The notes beneath the pieces are model-generated. The model saw only the letters and a program-made list of their open reading frames with translations, searched no databases and was not told the origin of the DNA. From Bombus terrestris (lineage: Eukaryota; Arthropoda; Insecta; Hymenoptera; Apidae), in contig NC_063279.1 of assembly GCF_910591885.1 (NCBI RefSeq), positions 15,624,001 to 15,688,000 of the forward strand: a stretch of 64,000 nucleotides of DNA, in the 5' to 3' direction. Shown here piece by piece: positions 29,333-45,070 of this stretch. Positions within the stretch are counted from its first letter, which is position 1; the number at the start of each line of letters is the position of its first letter. The translations under genes and the position numbers were made by a program.

Positions 29333-32300
29333 TATTACGTTATAACGTATAACGTTGTATACTATTATGGTATAACGTATAACGTTATATACTAGTACTA
29401 TATATGTGTAACGTTATATAATATTACGTTATAACATAAAACGTTATATATTATTACGTTATAACGTATAACGTTATATAGCATTACGTTATAACCTTTA
29501 ACGTTATATACTATTACGGTATATCGTATAACGTTAAACAGTATTACGTTATAACGTATAACGTTGTATACTAGTACGGTATAACATATAACGTTATGTA
29601 GTATAACGTTATAACGTATAACTTTATATGGTATTACGTTATACCCTATAACGTTATATACTAATACTATATAGCGTGTAACGTTACATAGTATTACGTT
29701 ATAGCGTATAACGTTATATACCATTACGGTATAACGTATAACGTGATATAGTATTACGATATAACGTACAACGTTATATAGTTTTACGATATAACGTACA
29801 ACGTTATATAGTTTTACGTTATAACGTATAACGTTATATACTATTACGGTATATCGTATAACGTTGTATAGTATTACGTTATAAAGCATATCGTTATATT
29901 ATTACGTTATAACGTAAAACGTTATATAGTATTACGTTATAACGTATAACGTTATATAGTACTACGTTATAACTTATAACGTTGTATACTATTATGGTAT
30001 AACGTATAACGTTATATACTAGTACTATATATGTCTAACGTTATATAATATTACGTTATAACGTAAAACGTTATATAGTATTACGTTATAACGTATAACG
30101 TTATATACTATTACGGCATAACGTATAACGTTATATAGAATTACATTATAACGTATAACATTATAAACTATTACGGTAGAACGTATAACGTTATATAGTA
30201 ATGCGTTATAACGTATAACGTTGTATACTATTACGGTACAACGTATAACGTTATATAGTATTACGTTATAACGTACAACGTTATAAACTAATACTATACA
30301 ATGTGAAACGTTATATTGTATTACGATATAACGTATAACGCTATATAGCATTCCGTTATAACGTATAACGTTATATAGTACTGCGTCATAAGGTATAACG
30401 TTATATACCTATCCTATACGTCGTATAACGTTATACAATATTTCGTTATAAAGTATAACGTTATATGCTATGACGGTATAACGTATAACGTTATATAGTA
30501 TTACGTTATAACGTATAACGTTATATAGTACTACGTTATAGCGTATAACGTTATATAGTATTACGTTATAACGTGTAACGTTATATAGTATTACGTTATA
30601 ACGTGTAACGTTATATAGTATTACGTTATAACGTATATCGTTATATAGTATTACGTTATAACGTGTAACGTTATATAGTATTACGTTATAACGTATAACG
30701 TTGTATACTATTACGGTATAACGTATAACGTTATATAGTATTGCATTATAACGTACGACGTTATATAGTATTACGTTATAACGTATAACGTTATATAGTA
30801 TTACGTTTTAACGTGTAACGTTATATAGTATTACGTTGTAACGCATAACGTTATATAGTATTACGTTAGAACGTATAACGTTATATAGTATTGCGTTATA
30901 ACGTATAACGTTGTATACTATTACGGTATAACGTATAACGTTATATAGTATTGCGTTATAACGTACGACGTTATAGAGTATTACGTTATAACGTATAACG
31001 TTATATACTAATACTATACAATGTGAAACGTTATATTGTATTACGATATAACGTATAACGCTATATAGCATTCCGTTATAACGTATAACGTTATATAGTA
31101 CTGCGTCATAACGTATAACGTTATATACCAATCCTATACATCGTATAACGTTATACAATATTTCGTTATAACGTATAACGTTATATACTATGACGGTATA
31201 ACGTATAACGTTATATAGTATTACGTTATAACGTATAACGTTGTATACTATTATGGTATAACGTATAACGTTATATACTAGTACTATATATGTGTAACGT
31301 TATATAATATTACGTTATAACATAAAACGTTATATATTATTACGTTATAACGTATAACGTTATATAGCATTACGTTATAACCTTTAACGTTATATACTAT
31401 TACGGTATATCGTATAACGTTAAGCAGTATTACGTTATAACGTATAACGTTGTATACTAGTACGGTATAACATATAACGTTATGTAGTATAACGTTATAA
31501 CGTATAACTTTATATGGTATTACGTTATACCCTATAACGTTATATACTAATACTATATAGCGTGTAACGTTACATAGTATTACGTTATAGCGTATAACGT
31601 TATATACCATTACGGTATAACGTATAACGTGATATAGTATTACGATATAACGTACAACGTTATATAGTTTTACGATATAACGTACAACGTTATATAGTTT
31701 TACGTTATAACGTATAACGTTATATACTAGTACTATATATCGTGTAATGTTATATAATATTACGTTATAACGTATAACGTTATATAGTATTACGTTATAA
31801 CGTATAACGTTATATAGTATTACGTTATAACGTGTAACGTTATACAGTATTACGTTATAACGTATAACGTTATATAGTATTACGTTATAACGTACGATGT
31901 TATATAGTATTACGTTATAACGTACGACGTTCTGTAGTAATTCGTTATAACGTATAACGTTATATGGTATTACGTTATAACGTATAACGTTATATACTAG
32001 TACTATATATCGTGTAATGTTATATAATATTACGTTATAACGTATAACGTTATATAGTATTACGATATAACGTGTAACGTTATATAGTATTACGTTATAA
32101 CGTGTAACGTTATACAGTATTACGTTATAACGTATAACGTTATATAGTATTACGTTACAACGTACGACGTTATATAGTATTACGTTATAACGTGTAACGT
32201 TATATAGTATTACGTTATAACGTGTAACGTTATATATTATTACGTTGTAACGTATATCGTTATATAGTATTACGTTATAACGTGTAATGTTATATAGTAT

Positions 32301-35300
32301 TACGTTATAACGTATAACGTTATATAGTACTACGTTATAACTTATAACGTTGTATACTATTATGGTATAACGTATAACGTTATATACTAGTACTATATAT
32401 GTCTAACGTTATATAATATTACGTTATAACGTAAAACGTTATATAGTATTACGTTATAACGTATAACGTTATATACTATTACGGCATAACGTATAACGTT
32501 ATATAGAATTACATTATAACGTATAACATTATAAACTATTACGGTAGAACGTATAACGTTATATAGTAATGCGTTATAACGTATAACGTTGTATACTATT
32601 ACGGTACAACGTATAACGTTATATAGTATTACGTTATAACGTACAACGTTATAAACTAATACTATACAATGTGAAACGTTATATTGTATTACGATATAAC
32701 GTATAACGCTATATAGCATTCCGTTATAACGTATAACGTTATATAGTACTGCGTCATAAGGTATAACGTTATATACCTATCCTATACGTCGTATAACGTT
32801 ATACAATATTTCGTTATAAAGTATAACGTTATATGCTATGACGGTATAACGTATAACGTTATATAGTATTACGTTATAACGTATAACGTTATATAGTACT
32901 ACGTTATAGCGTATAACGTTATATAGTATTACGTTATAACGTGTAACGTTATATAGTATTACGTTATAACGTGTAACGTTATATAGTATTACGTTATAAC
33001 GTGTAACGTTATATAGTATTACGTTATAACGTATATCGTTATATAGTATTACGTTATAACGTGTAATGTTATATAGTATTACGTTATAACGTATAACGTT
33101 ATATAGTACTACGTTATAACTTATAACGTTGTGTACTATTATGGTATAACGTATAACGTTATATACTAGTACTATATATGTCTAACGTTATATAATATTA
33201 CGTTATAACATAAAACGTTATATAGTATTACGTTATAACGTATAACGTTATATACTATTACGGCATAACGTATAACGATATATAGTATTACATTATAACG
33301 TATAACATTATAAACTATTACGGTAGAACGTATAACGTTATATAGTATTGCGTTATAACGTACGACGTTATATAGTAATACGTTATAACGTATAACGTTA
33401 TATGGTATTACGTTATAACGTATAACGTTATATACTAGTACTATATTTCGTGTAACGTTATATAATATTACGTTATAACGTATAACGTTATATAGTATTA
33501 CGTTATAACGTATAACGTTATATAGTACTACGTTATAGCGTATAACGTTATATACTATTACGGTAGAACGTATAACGTTATATAGTATTGCGTTACAACG
33601 TACGACGTTATATAGTAATACGTTATAACGTATACCGTTATATAGTATTACGTTATAACGTATAACGTTATATACTATTACGGTATATTGTATAACGTTA
33701 TATAGTATTGCGTTATAACGTACAACGTTATATAGTATTACGGTATAACGTATAACGTTATATAGTATTACGATATAACGTAGAACGTTATATAGTATTA
33801 CGTTATAACGTATAACGTTATATACTATTACGGTATATCGTATAACGTTGTATAGTATTACGTTATAAAGCATATCGTTATATTATTACGTTATAACGTA
33901 AAACGTTATATAGTATTACGTTATAACGTGTAACGTTATATAGTATTACGTTATAACGTGTAACGTTATATAGTATTACGTTATAACGTATAACGTTGTA
34001 TACTATTACGGTATAACGTATAACGTTATATAGTATTGCATTATAACGTACGACGTTATATAGTATTACGTTATAACGTGTAACGTTATATAGTATTACG
34101 TTATAACGTGTAACGTTATATAGTATTACGTTATAACGTATAACGTTGTATACTATTACGGTATAACGTATAACGTTATATAGTATTGCGTTATAACGTA
34201 CGACGTTATAGAGTATTACGTTATAACGTATAACGTTATATACTAATACTATACAATGTGAAACGTTATATTGTATTACGATATAACGTATAACGCTATA
34301 TAGCATTCCGTTATAACGTATAACGTTATATAGTACTGCGTCATAACGTATAACGTTATATACCAATCCTATACATCGTATAACGTTATACAATATTTCG
34401 TTATAACGTATAACGTTATATACTATGACGGTATAACGTATAACGTTATATAGTATTACGTTATAACGTATAACGTTGTATACTATTATGGTATAACGTA
34501 TAACGTTATATACTAGTACTATATATGTGTAACGTTATATAATATTACGTTATAACATAAAACGTTATATATTATTACGTTATAACGTATAACGTTATAT
34601 AGCATTACGTTATAACCTTTAACGTTATATACTATTACGGTATATCGTATAACGTTAAACAGTATTACGTTATAACGTATAACGTTGTATACTAGTACGG
34701 TATAACATATAACGTTATGTAGTATAACGTTATAACGTATAACTTTATATGGTATTACGTTATACCCTATAACGTTATATACTAATACTATATAGCGTGT
34801 AACGTTACATAGTATTACGTTATAGCGTATAACGTTATATACCATTACGGTATAACGTATAACGTGATATAGTATTACGATATAACGTACAACGTTATAT
34901 AGTTTTACGATATAACGTACAACGTTATATAGTTTTACGTTATAACGTATAACGTTATATACTATTACGGTATATCGTATAACGTTGTATAGTATTACGT
35001 TATAAAGCATATCGTTATATTATTACGTTATAACGTAAAACGTTATATAGTATTACGTTATAACGTGTAACGTTATATAGTATTACGTTATAACGTGTAA
35101 CGTTATATAGTATTACGTTATAACGTATAACGTTGTATACTATTACGGTATAACGTATAACGTTATATAGTATTGCATTATAACGTACGACGTTATATAG
35201 TATTACGTTATAACGTATAACGTTATATGGTATTACGTTTTAACGTGTAACGTTATATTGTATTACGTTGTAACGCATAACGTTATATAGTATTACGTTA

Positions 35301-37363
35301 GAACGTATAACGTTATATAGTATTGCGTTATAACGTATAACGTTGTATACTATTACGGTATAACGTATAACGTTATATAGTATTGCGTTATAACGTACGA
35401 CGTTATAGAGTATTACGTTATAACGTATAACGTTATATACTAATACTATACAATGTGAAACGTTATATTGTATTACGATATAACGTATAACGCTATATAG
35501 CATTCCGTTATAACGTATAACGTTATATAGTACTGCGTCATAACGTATAACGTTATATACCAATCCTATACATCGTATAACGTTATACAATATTTCGTTA
35601 TAACGTATAACGTTATATACTATGACGGTATAACGTATAACGTTATATAGTATTACGTTATAACGTATAACGTTGTATACTATTATGGTATAACGTATAA
35701 CGTTATATACTAGTACTATATATGTGTAACGTTATATAATATTACGTTATAACATAAAACGTTATATATTATTACGTTATAACGTATAACGTTATATAGC
35801 ATTACGTTATAACCTTTAACGTTATATACTATTACGGTATATCGTATAACGTTAAACAGTATTACGTTATAACGTATAACGTTGTATACTAGTACGGTAT
35901 AACATATAACGTTATGTAGTATAACGTTATAACGTATAACTTTATATGGTATTACGTTATACCCTATAACGTTATATACTAATACTATATAGCGTGTAAC
36001 GTTACATAGTATTACGTTATAGCGTATAACGTTATATACCATTACGGTATAACGTATAACGTGATATAGTATTACGATATAACGTACAACGTTATATAGT
36101 TTTACGATATAACGTACAACGTTATATAGTTTTACGTTATAACGTATAACGTTATATACTAGTACTATATATCGTGTAATGTTATATAATATTACGTTAT
36201 AACGTATAACGTTATATAGTATTACGTTATAACGTATAACGTTATATAGTATTACGTTATAACGTGTAACGTTATACAGTATTACGTTATAACGTATAAC
36301 GTTATATAGTATTACGTTATAACGTACGACGTTATATAGTATTACGTTATAACGTGTAACGTTATATAGTATTACGTTATAACGTGTAACGTTATATATT
36401 ATTACGTTGTAACGTATATCGTTATATAGTATTACGTTATAACGTGTAATGTTATATAGTATTACGTTATAACGTATAACGTTATATAGTACTACGTTAT
36501 AACTTATAACGTTGTATACTATTATGGTATAACGTATAACGTTATATACTAGTACTATATATGTCTAACGTTATATAATATTACGTTATAACGTAAAACG
36601 TTATATAGTATTACGTTATAACGTATAACGTTATATACTATTACGGCATAACGTATAACGTTATATAGAATTACATTATAACGTATAACATTATAAACTA
36701 TTACGGTAGAACGTATAACGTTATATAGTAATGCGTTATAACGTATAACGTTGTATACTATTACGGTACAACGTATAACGTTATATAGTATTACGTTATA
36801 ACGTACAACGTTATAAACTAATACTATACAATGTGAAACGTTATATTGTATTACGATATAACGTATAACGCTATATAGCATTCCGTTATAACGTATAACG
36901 TTATATAGTACTGCGTCATAAGGTATAACGTTATATACCTATCCTATACGTCGTATAACGTTATACAATATTTCGTTATAAAGTATAACGTTATATGCTA
37001 TGACGGTATAACGTATAACGTTATATAGTATTACGTTATAACGTGTAACGTTATATAGTATTACGTTATAACGTATATCGTTATATAGTATTACGTTATA
37101 ACGTGTAATGTTATATAGTACTACGTTATAGCGTATAACGTTATATAGTATTACGTTATAACGTGTAACGTTATATAGTATTACGTTATAACGTGTAACG
37201 TTATATAGTATTACGTTATAACGTATATCGTTATATAGTATTACGTTATAACGTGTAATGTTATATAGTATTACGTTATAACGTATAACGTTATATAGTA
37301 CTACGTTATAACTTATAACGTTGTGTACTATTATGGTATAACGTATAACGTTATATACTAGTA
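29333..37363. repeat. Left-domain mosaic of HOR-B cassettes
   Basis: The same building blocks as HOR-B appear in changed order and spacing. P cassettes start at 29,495, 31,381, 34,616 and 35,813 (steps of 1,886, 3,235 and 1,197 bp). Monomers with tatatgtctaacg lie near 30,029, 32,397, 33,176 and 36,559. Pair spacing has grown from 749 bp to 779 (32,397/33,176) and 809 (36,559 to the tatatgcctaacg relative at 37,368), again in steps of 30. The junction at about 29,935 skips several hundred bases of the usual order. Confidence 0.75.
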
Positions 37364-40300
37364 CTATATATGCCTAACGTTATATAATATTACGTTATAA
37401 CATAAAACGTTATATAGTATTACGTTATAACGTATAACGTTATATACTATTACGGCATAACGTATAACGATATATAGTATTACATTATAACGTATAACAT
37501 TATAAACTATTACGGTAGAACGTATAACGTTATATAGTATTGCGTTATAACGTACGACGTTATATAGTAATACGTTATAACGTATAACGTTATATAGTAT
37601 TACGTTATAACGTATAACGTTATATACTATTACGGTATATTGTATAACGTTATATAGTATTGCCTTATAACGTACAACGTTATATAGTATTACGTTATAA
37701 CGTATAACGTTATATAGTATTACGTTATAACGTATAACGTTATATGGTATTACGTTATAACGTATAACGTTATATACTAGTACTATATATCGTGTAATGT
37801 TATATAATATTACGTTATAACGTATAACGTTATATAGTATTACGTTATAACGTATAACGTTATATAGAATTACGTTATAACGTATAACGTTATATAGTAC
37901 TACGTTATAGCGTATAACGTTATATACTATTACGGTAGAACGTATAACGTTATATAGTATTGCGTTACAACGTACGACGTTATATAGTAATACGTTATAA
38001 CGTATACCGTTATATAGTATTACGTTATAACGTATAACGTTATATACTATTACGGTATATTGTATAACGTTATATAGTATTGCGTTATAACGTACAACGT
38101 TATATAGTATTACGTTATAACGTATAACGTTATATACTATTACGGTATAACGTATAACGTTATATAGTATTACGTTATAACGTACAACGTTATATAGTAT
38201 TACGTTATAACGTATAACGTTATATAGTATAACGTTATAACGTATAACGTTATATAGTATTCCGTTATAACGTATAACGTTATATGGTATTACGTTATAA
38301 CGTATAACGTTATATACTAGTACTATATATCGTGTAATGTTATATAATATTACGTTATAACGTATAACGTTATATAGTATTACGTTATAACGTATAACGT
38401 TATATAGTATTACGTTATAACGTGTAACGTTATACAGTATTACGTTATAGCGTATAACGTTATACAGTATTACGTTATAACGTACGACGTTATATAGTAA
38501 TACGTTATAACGTATAACGTTATATAGTATTACGTTATAACGTATAACGTTATATACTATTACGGTATATTGTATAACGTTATATAGTATTGCGTTATAA
38601 CGTACAACGTTATATAGTATTACGTTATAACGTATAACGTTATATACTATTACGGTATATTGTATAACGTTATATAGTATTGCGTTATAACGTACAACGT
38701 TATATAGTATTACGATATAACGTATAACGTTATATAGTATTACGTTATAACGTATAACGTTATATAGTATTACGTTATAACGTATAACGTTATATACTAT
38801 TACGGCATAACGTATAACGATATATAGTATTGCGTTATAACGTACAACGTTATATAGTATTACGTTATAACGTATAACGTTATATACTATTACGGTATAA
38901 CGTATAACGTTATATGGTATTACGTTATAACGTATAACGTTATATACTAGTACTATATATCGTGTAATGTTATATAATATTACGTTATAACGTATAACGT
39001 TATATAGTATTACGTTATAACGTATAACGTTATATAGTACTACGTTATAGCGTATAACGTTATATACTATTACGGTAGAACGTATAACGTTATATAGTAT
39101 TGCGTTATAACGTACGACGTTATATAGTAATACGTTATAACGTATAACGTTATATAGTATTACGTTATAACGTATAACGTTATATACTATTACGGTATAT
39201 TGTATAACGTTATATAGTACTGCGTTATAACGTACAACGTTATATAGTATTACGTTATAACGTATAACGTTATATAGTATTACGTTATAACGTATAACGT
39301 TATATACTATTACGGTATATTGTATAACGTTATATAGTATTGCGTTATAACGTACAACGTTATATAGTATTGCGTTATAACGTATAACGTTATATAGTAT
39401 TACGTTATAACATATAACGTTATATAGTATTACGTTATAACGTATAACGTTATATAGTATTACGGCATAACGTATAACGATATATAGTATTACATTATAA
39501 CGTATAACATTATAAACTATTACGGTAGAACGTATAACGTTATATAGTATTGCGTTATAACGTACGACGTTATATAGTAATACGTTATAACGTATAACGT
39601 TATATAGTATTACGTTATAACCTTTAACGTTATATACTATTACGGTATATCGTATAACGTTAAACAGTATTACGTTATAACGTATAACGTTGTATACTAG
39701 TACGGTATAACATATAACGTTATGTAGTATAACGTTATAACGTATAACTTTATATGGTATTACGTTATACCCTATAACGTTATATACTAATACTATATAG
39801 CGTGTAACGTTACATAGTATTACGTTATAGCGTATAACGTTATATACCATTACGGTATAACGTATAACGTGATATAGTATTACGATATAACGTACAACGT
39901 TATATAGTTTTACGTTATAACGTATAACGTTATATACTATTACGGTATATCGTATAACGTTATATAGTATTACGTTATAACGTACAACGTTATATAGTAT
40001 TACGTTATAACGTATAACGTTATATAGTATTACGTTATAACGTATAACGTTATATAGTATTACGTTATAACGTATAACGTTATATGGTATTACGTTATAA
40101 CGTATAACGTTATATACTAGTACTATATATCGTGTAATGTTATATAATATTACGTTATAACGTATAACGTTATATAGTATTACGTTATAACGTATAACGT
40201 TATACAGTATTACGTTATAACGTACGACGTTATATAGTATTACGTTATAACGTACGACGTTCTGTATTATTACGTTATAACGTATAACGTTATATGGTAT

Positions 40301-41026
40301 TACGTTATAACGTATAACGTTATATGGTATTACGTTATAACGTATAACGTTATATACTAGTACTATATATCGTGTAATGTTATATAATATTACGTTATAA
40401 CGTATAACGTTATATAGTATTACGTTATAACGTATAACGTTATATAGTATTACGTTATAACGTGTAACGTTATACAGTATTACGTTATAACGTATAACGT
40501 TATACAGTATTACGTTATAACGTACGACGTTATATAGTAATACGTTATAACGTATAACGTTATATAGTATTACGTTATAACGTATAACGTTATATACTAT
40601 TACGGTATATTGTATAACGTTATATAGTATTGCGTTATAACGTACAACGTTATATAGTATTACGTTATAACGTATAACGTTATATAGTATTACGTTATAA
40701 CGTATAACGTTATATACTATTACGGTATATTGTATAACGTTATATAGTATTGCGTTATAACGTACAACGTTATATAGTATTACGTTATAACGTATAACGT
40801 TATATACTATTACGGTATATTGTATAACGTTATATAGTATTGCGTTATAACGTACAACGTTATATAATATTACGTTATAACGTATAACGTTATACAGTAC
40901 TACGTTATAACGTATAACGTTATACAGTACTACGTTATAACGTATAACGGTATATAGTATTACGTTATAACGTGTAACGTTATATAGTATTACGTTATAA
41001 CGTATGACGTTATATAGTATTACGTT
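37364..41026. repeat. Homogeneous transition block
   Basis: Dominated by consensus monomers alternating with two variants, tattgcgttataacgtaca and acggtatattgtataacg, often in a 90-bp three-monomer step (38,551/38,641 and 40,711/40,801). Diverged left-type cassettes are gone, except the P cassette at 39,621 and its flank. No one- or two-base indels are evident, so the minus-strand frame stays open for 828 codons (37,364-39,850) and seems to continue, without a start codon, to the TAG at 41,027. A block of the same type recurs at about 57,146-58,240; 39,463-39,900 matches 57,799-58,236 at an offset of 18,336. Confidence 0.75.
40031..40061. repeat. Representative consensus monomer with two overlapping palindromes
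   Basis: This consensus copy shows the internal symmetry of the unit. tacgttataacgta (40,031-40,044) is a perfect 14-bp palindrome and tataacgttata (40,043-40,054) a perfect 12-bp palindrome; they overlap by two bases. ACGT occurs three times per monomer at spacings of 8, 7 and 15 bp. The three CpGs fall at 40,033, 40,041 and 40,048. Only the last third, around tagtatt, lacks dyad symmetry, and most variant types differ there or at the second base after a CpG. Short dyads could form hairpins or small cruciforms or bind a dimeric protein; that is inference. Confidence 0.95.
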
Positions 41027-44000
41027 CTAACGTATAACGTTATATAGTATTACGTTATAACGTACGACGTTATATAGTATTACGTTATAACGTATATCGT
41101 TATATAGTATTACGTTATAACGTATAACGTTATATAGTACTACGTTATAACATATAACGTTGTATACTATTATGGTATAACGTATAACGTTATATACTAT
41201 TACGGTATATTGTATAACGTTATATAGTATTGCGTTATAACGTACAACGTTATATAATATTACGTTATAACGTATAACGTTATACAGTACTACGTTATAA
41301 CGTATAACGTTATACAGTACTACGTTATAACGTATAACGGTATATAGTATTACGTTATAACGTGTAACGTTATATAGTATTACGTTATAACGTATATCGT
41401 TATATAGTATTACGTTATAACGTATAACGTTATATAGTACTACGTTATAACGTATAACGTTGTATACTATTACGTTATAACGTATAACGTTATATAGCAT
41501 TACGTTATAACGTACAACGTTATATACTAATACTATACAACGCGTAACGTTATATTGTATTACGTTATAGCGTATAACGTTATATAGTACTACGTTATAA
41601 CGTATAACGTTATATAGTATTACGTTATATAGTATTAGGTTATAACGTGTAACGTTATATAGTACTACGTTATAACGAATAACGTTATATAGTATTACGT
41701 TATAACGTGTAACGTTATATAGTATTACGTTATAACGTGTAACGTTATATAGTATTACGTTATAACGTATAACGTTGTATACTATTATGGTATAACGTAT
41801 AACATTATATACTAGTACTATATATCGTGTAACGTGATATAATATTACGTTATAACGTATAACGTTATATAGTACTACGTTATAAAGTATAACGTTATAT
41901 AGTATTACGTTATATAGTATTACGTTATAACGTATAACGTTATATAGTATTACGTTATAACGTGTAACGTTATATAGTATTACGTTATAACGTGTAACGT
42001 TATATAGTATTACGTTATAACGTATAACGTTATATAGTATTACGTTATATAGTATTACGTTATAACGTGTAACGTTATATAGTATTACGTTATAGCGTAT
42101 AACGTTGTATACTATTATGGTATAACGCATAACGTTATATACTAGTACTATATATCGTGTAACGTTATATAATATTACGTTATAACGTATAACGTTATAT
42201 AGTATTATGTTATAACGTATAACGTTATATAGTACTACGTTATAACGTATAACGTTATATAGTATTACGTTATATAGTATTACGATATAACGTATAACGT
42301 TATATAGTAGTACGTTATAACGTATAACGTTATATACTATTTCGGTATAACGTATAACGTTATACAGTATTGCGTTATAACGTATAACGTTGTATACTAT
42401 TACGGTATAACGTATAACGTTGTATGGTATTACGTTATAACGTATAACGTTATATGGTATTACGTTATAACGTATAACGTCATATGGTATTACGTTATAA
42501 CGTATAACGTTATATAGTATTGCGTCATAACATATAACGTTATATACTATGACGGTATAACGTATAACGTTATGTAGTATTACGTTATAACGTATAACGT
42601 TATATAGTATTACCTTATAACGTATAAAGTTATATACTATTACGGTATAACGTATAACGTTATATAGTATTACGTTATAACGCATAAAGTTATATAGCAT
42701 TACGTTATAACGTACAACGTTATATACTAATACTATACAACGCGTAACGTTATATTGTATTACGTTATAACATATAACGTTGTATACTATTACGGTATAA
42801 GGTATAACGTTATATAGTATTACGTTATAACGTACAAAGTTATATAGTATTACGTTATAACGTATGACGTTATATAGTATTACGTTATAACGTATAACGT
42901 TATATAGTATTACGTTATAACGTACGACGTTATATAGTATTACGTTATAACGTATATCGTTATATAGTATTACGTTATAACGTATAACGTTATATAGTAC
43001 TACGTTATAACATATAACGTTGTATACTATTATGGTATAACGTATAACGTTATATACTAGTACTATATATCGTGTAACGTTATATAATATTACGTTATAA
43101 CGTAAAACTTTATATAGTATTACGTTATAACGTATAACGTTGTATACTATTACGTTATAACGTATAACGTTATATAGCATTACGTTATAACGTACAACGT
43201 TATATACTAATACTATACAACGCGTAACGTTATATTGTATTACGTTATAACGTATAACGTTATATAGTACTACGTTATAACGTATAACGTTATATAGTAT
43301 TACGTTATATAGTATTAGGTTATAACGTGTAACGTTATATAGTACTACGTTATAACGTATAACGTTATATAGTATTACGTTATAACGTGTAACGTTATAT
43401 AGTATTGCGTTATAACGTATAACGTTGTATACCATTATGGTATAACGTATAACGTTATATACTAGTACTATATATCGTGTAACGTTATATAATATTACGT
43501 TATAACGTATAACGTTATATAGTACTACGTTATAACGTATAACGTTATATAGTATTACGTTATATAGTATTACGTTATAACGTGTAACGTTATATAGTAC
43601 TACGTTATAACGTATAACGTTATATAGTATTACGTTATAACGTGTAACGTTATATAGTATTACGTTATAACGTGTAACGTTAAATAGTATTACGTTATGA
43701 CGTATAACGTTATATAGTATTACGTTATATAGTATTACGTTATAACGTGTAACGTTATATAGTATTACGTTATAACGTATAACGTTGTATACTATTATGG
43801 TATAACGTATAACGTTATATACTAGTACTATATATCGTGTAACGTTATATAATATTACGTTATAACGTATAACGTTATATAGTATTACGTTATATAGTAT
43901 TACGTTATAACGTGTATCGTTATATAGTATTACGTTATAACGTATAACGTTATATAGTACTACGTTATAACGTATAACGTTATATAGTATTACGTTATAT

Positions 44001-45070
44001 AGTATTACGTTATAACGTGTAACGTTATATAGTATTACGTTGTAACGTATAACGTTATATAGTATTACGTTATATAGTATTACGTTATAACGTATAACGT
44101 TATATAGTAGTACGTTATAACGTATAACGTTATATACTATTTCGGTATAACTTATAACGTTATACAGTATTGCGTTATAACGAATAACGTTGTATACTAA
44201 TACTATACAACGCGTAACGTTATATTGTATCTCGTTATAACGTATAACGTTGTATACTATTACGGTATAAGGTATAACGTTATATAGTATTACGTTATAA
44301 CGTGTAACGTTATATAGTATTACGTTATAACGTATAACGTTATATAGTACTACGTTATAACGTATAACGTTGTATACTATTATGGTATAACGTATAACGT
44401 TATATACTAGTACTATATATCGTGTAACGTTATATAATATTACGTTATAACGTATAACGTTATATAATATTACGTTATAACGTATAACGTTATATAGTAT
44501 TACGTTATAACGTATAACGTTATATAGTACTACGTTATAACGTATAACGTTATATAGTACTACCTTATAACGTATAACGTTATATAGTATTACGTTATAT
44601 AGTATTACGTTATAACGTATAACGTTATATAGTAGTACGTTATAACGTATAACGTTATATACTATTTCGGTATAACGTATAACGTTATACAGTATTGCGT
44701 TATAACGTATAACGTTGTAAACTAATACTATACAACGCGTAACGTTATATTGTATCTCGTTATAACGTATAACGTTGTATACTATTACGGTATAAGGTAT
44801 AACGTTATATAGTATTACGTTATAACGTGTAACGTTATATAGTACTACGTTATAACGTGTAACGTTATATAGTATTACGTTATAACGTATGACGTTATAT
44901 AGTATTACGTTCTAACGTATAACGTTATATAGTATTACGTTATAACGTACGACGTTATATAGTATTACGTTATAACGTATATCGTTATATAGTATTACGT
45001 TATAACGTATAACGTTATATAGTACTACGTTATAACATATAACGTTGTATACTATTATGGTATAACGTAT
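41027..45070. repeat. HOR-D, copy 1, rich in 45-bp monomers
   Basis: First block in which an extra half monomer (gttatatagtattac, 15 bp) is common, giving 45-bp units, beginning near 41,620. Other marks are attaggttataacg, tacaacgcgtaacg, ttgtatggtattacg (42,421) and gcgtcataacatataacg (near 42,522). Positions 42,421 and 42,526 recur 3,765 bp on, at 46,186 and 46,291. The minus-strand frame is cut only by TAG at 41,027 and 44,912, both from the variant acgttctaacg. Confidence 0.75.
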
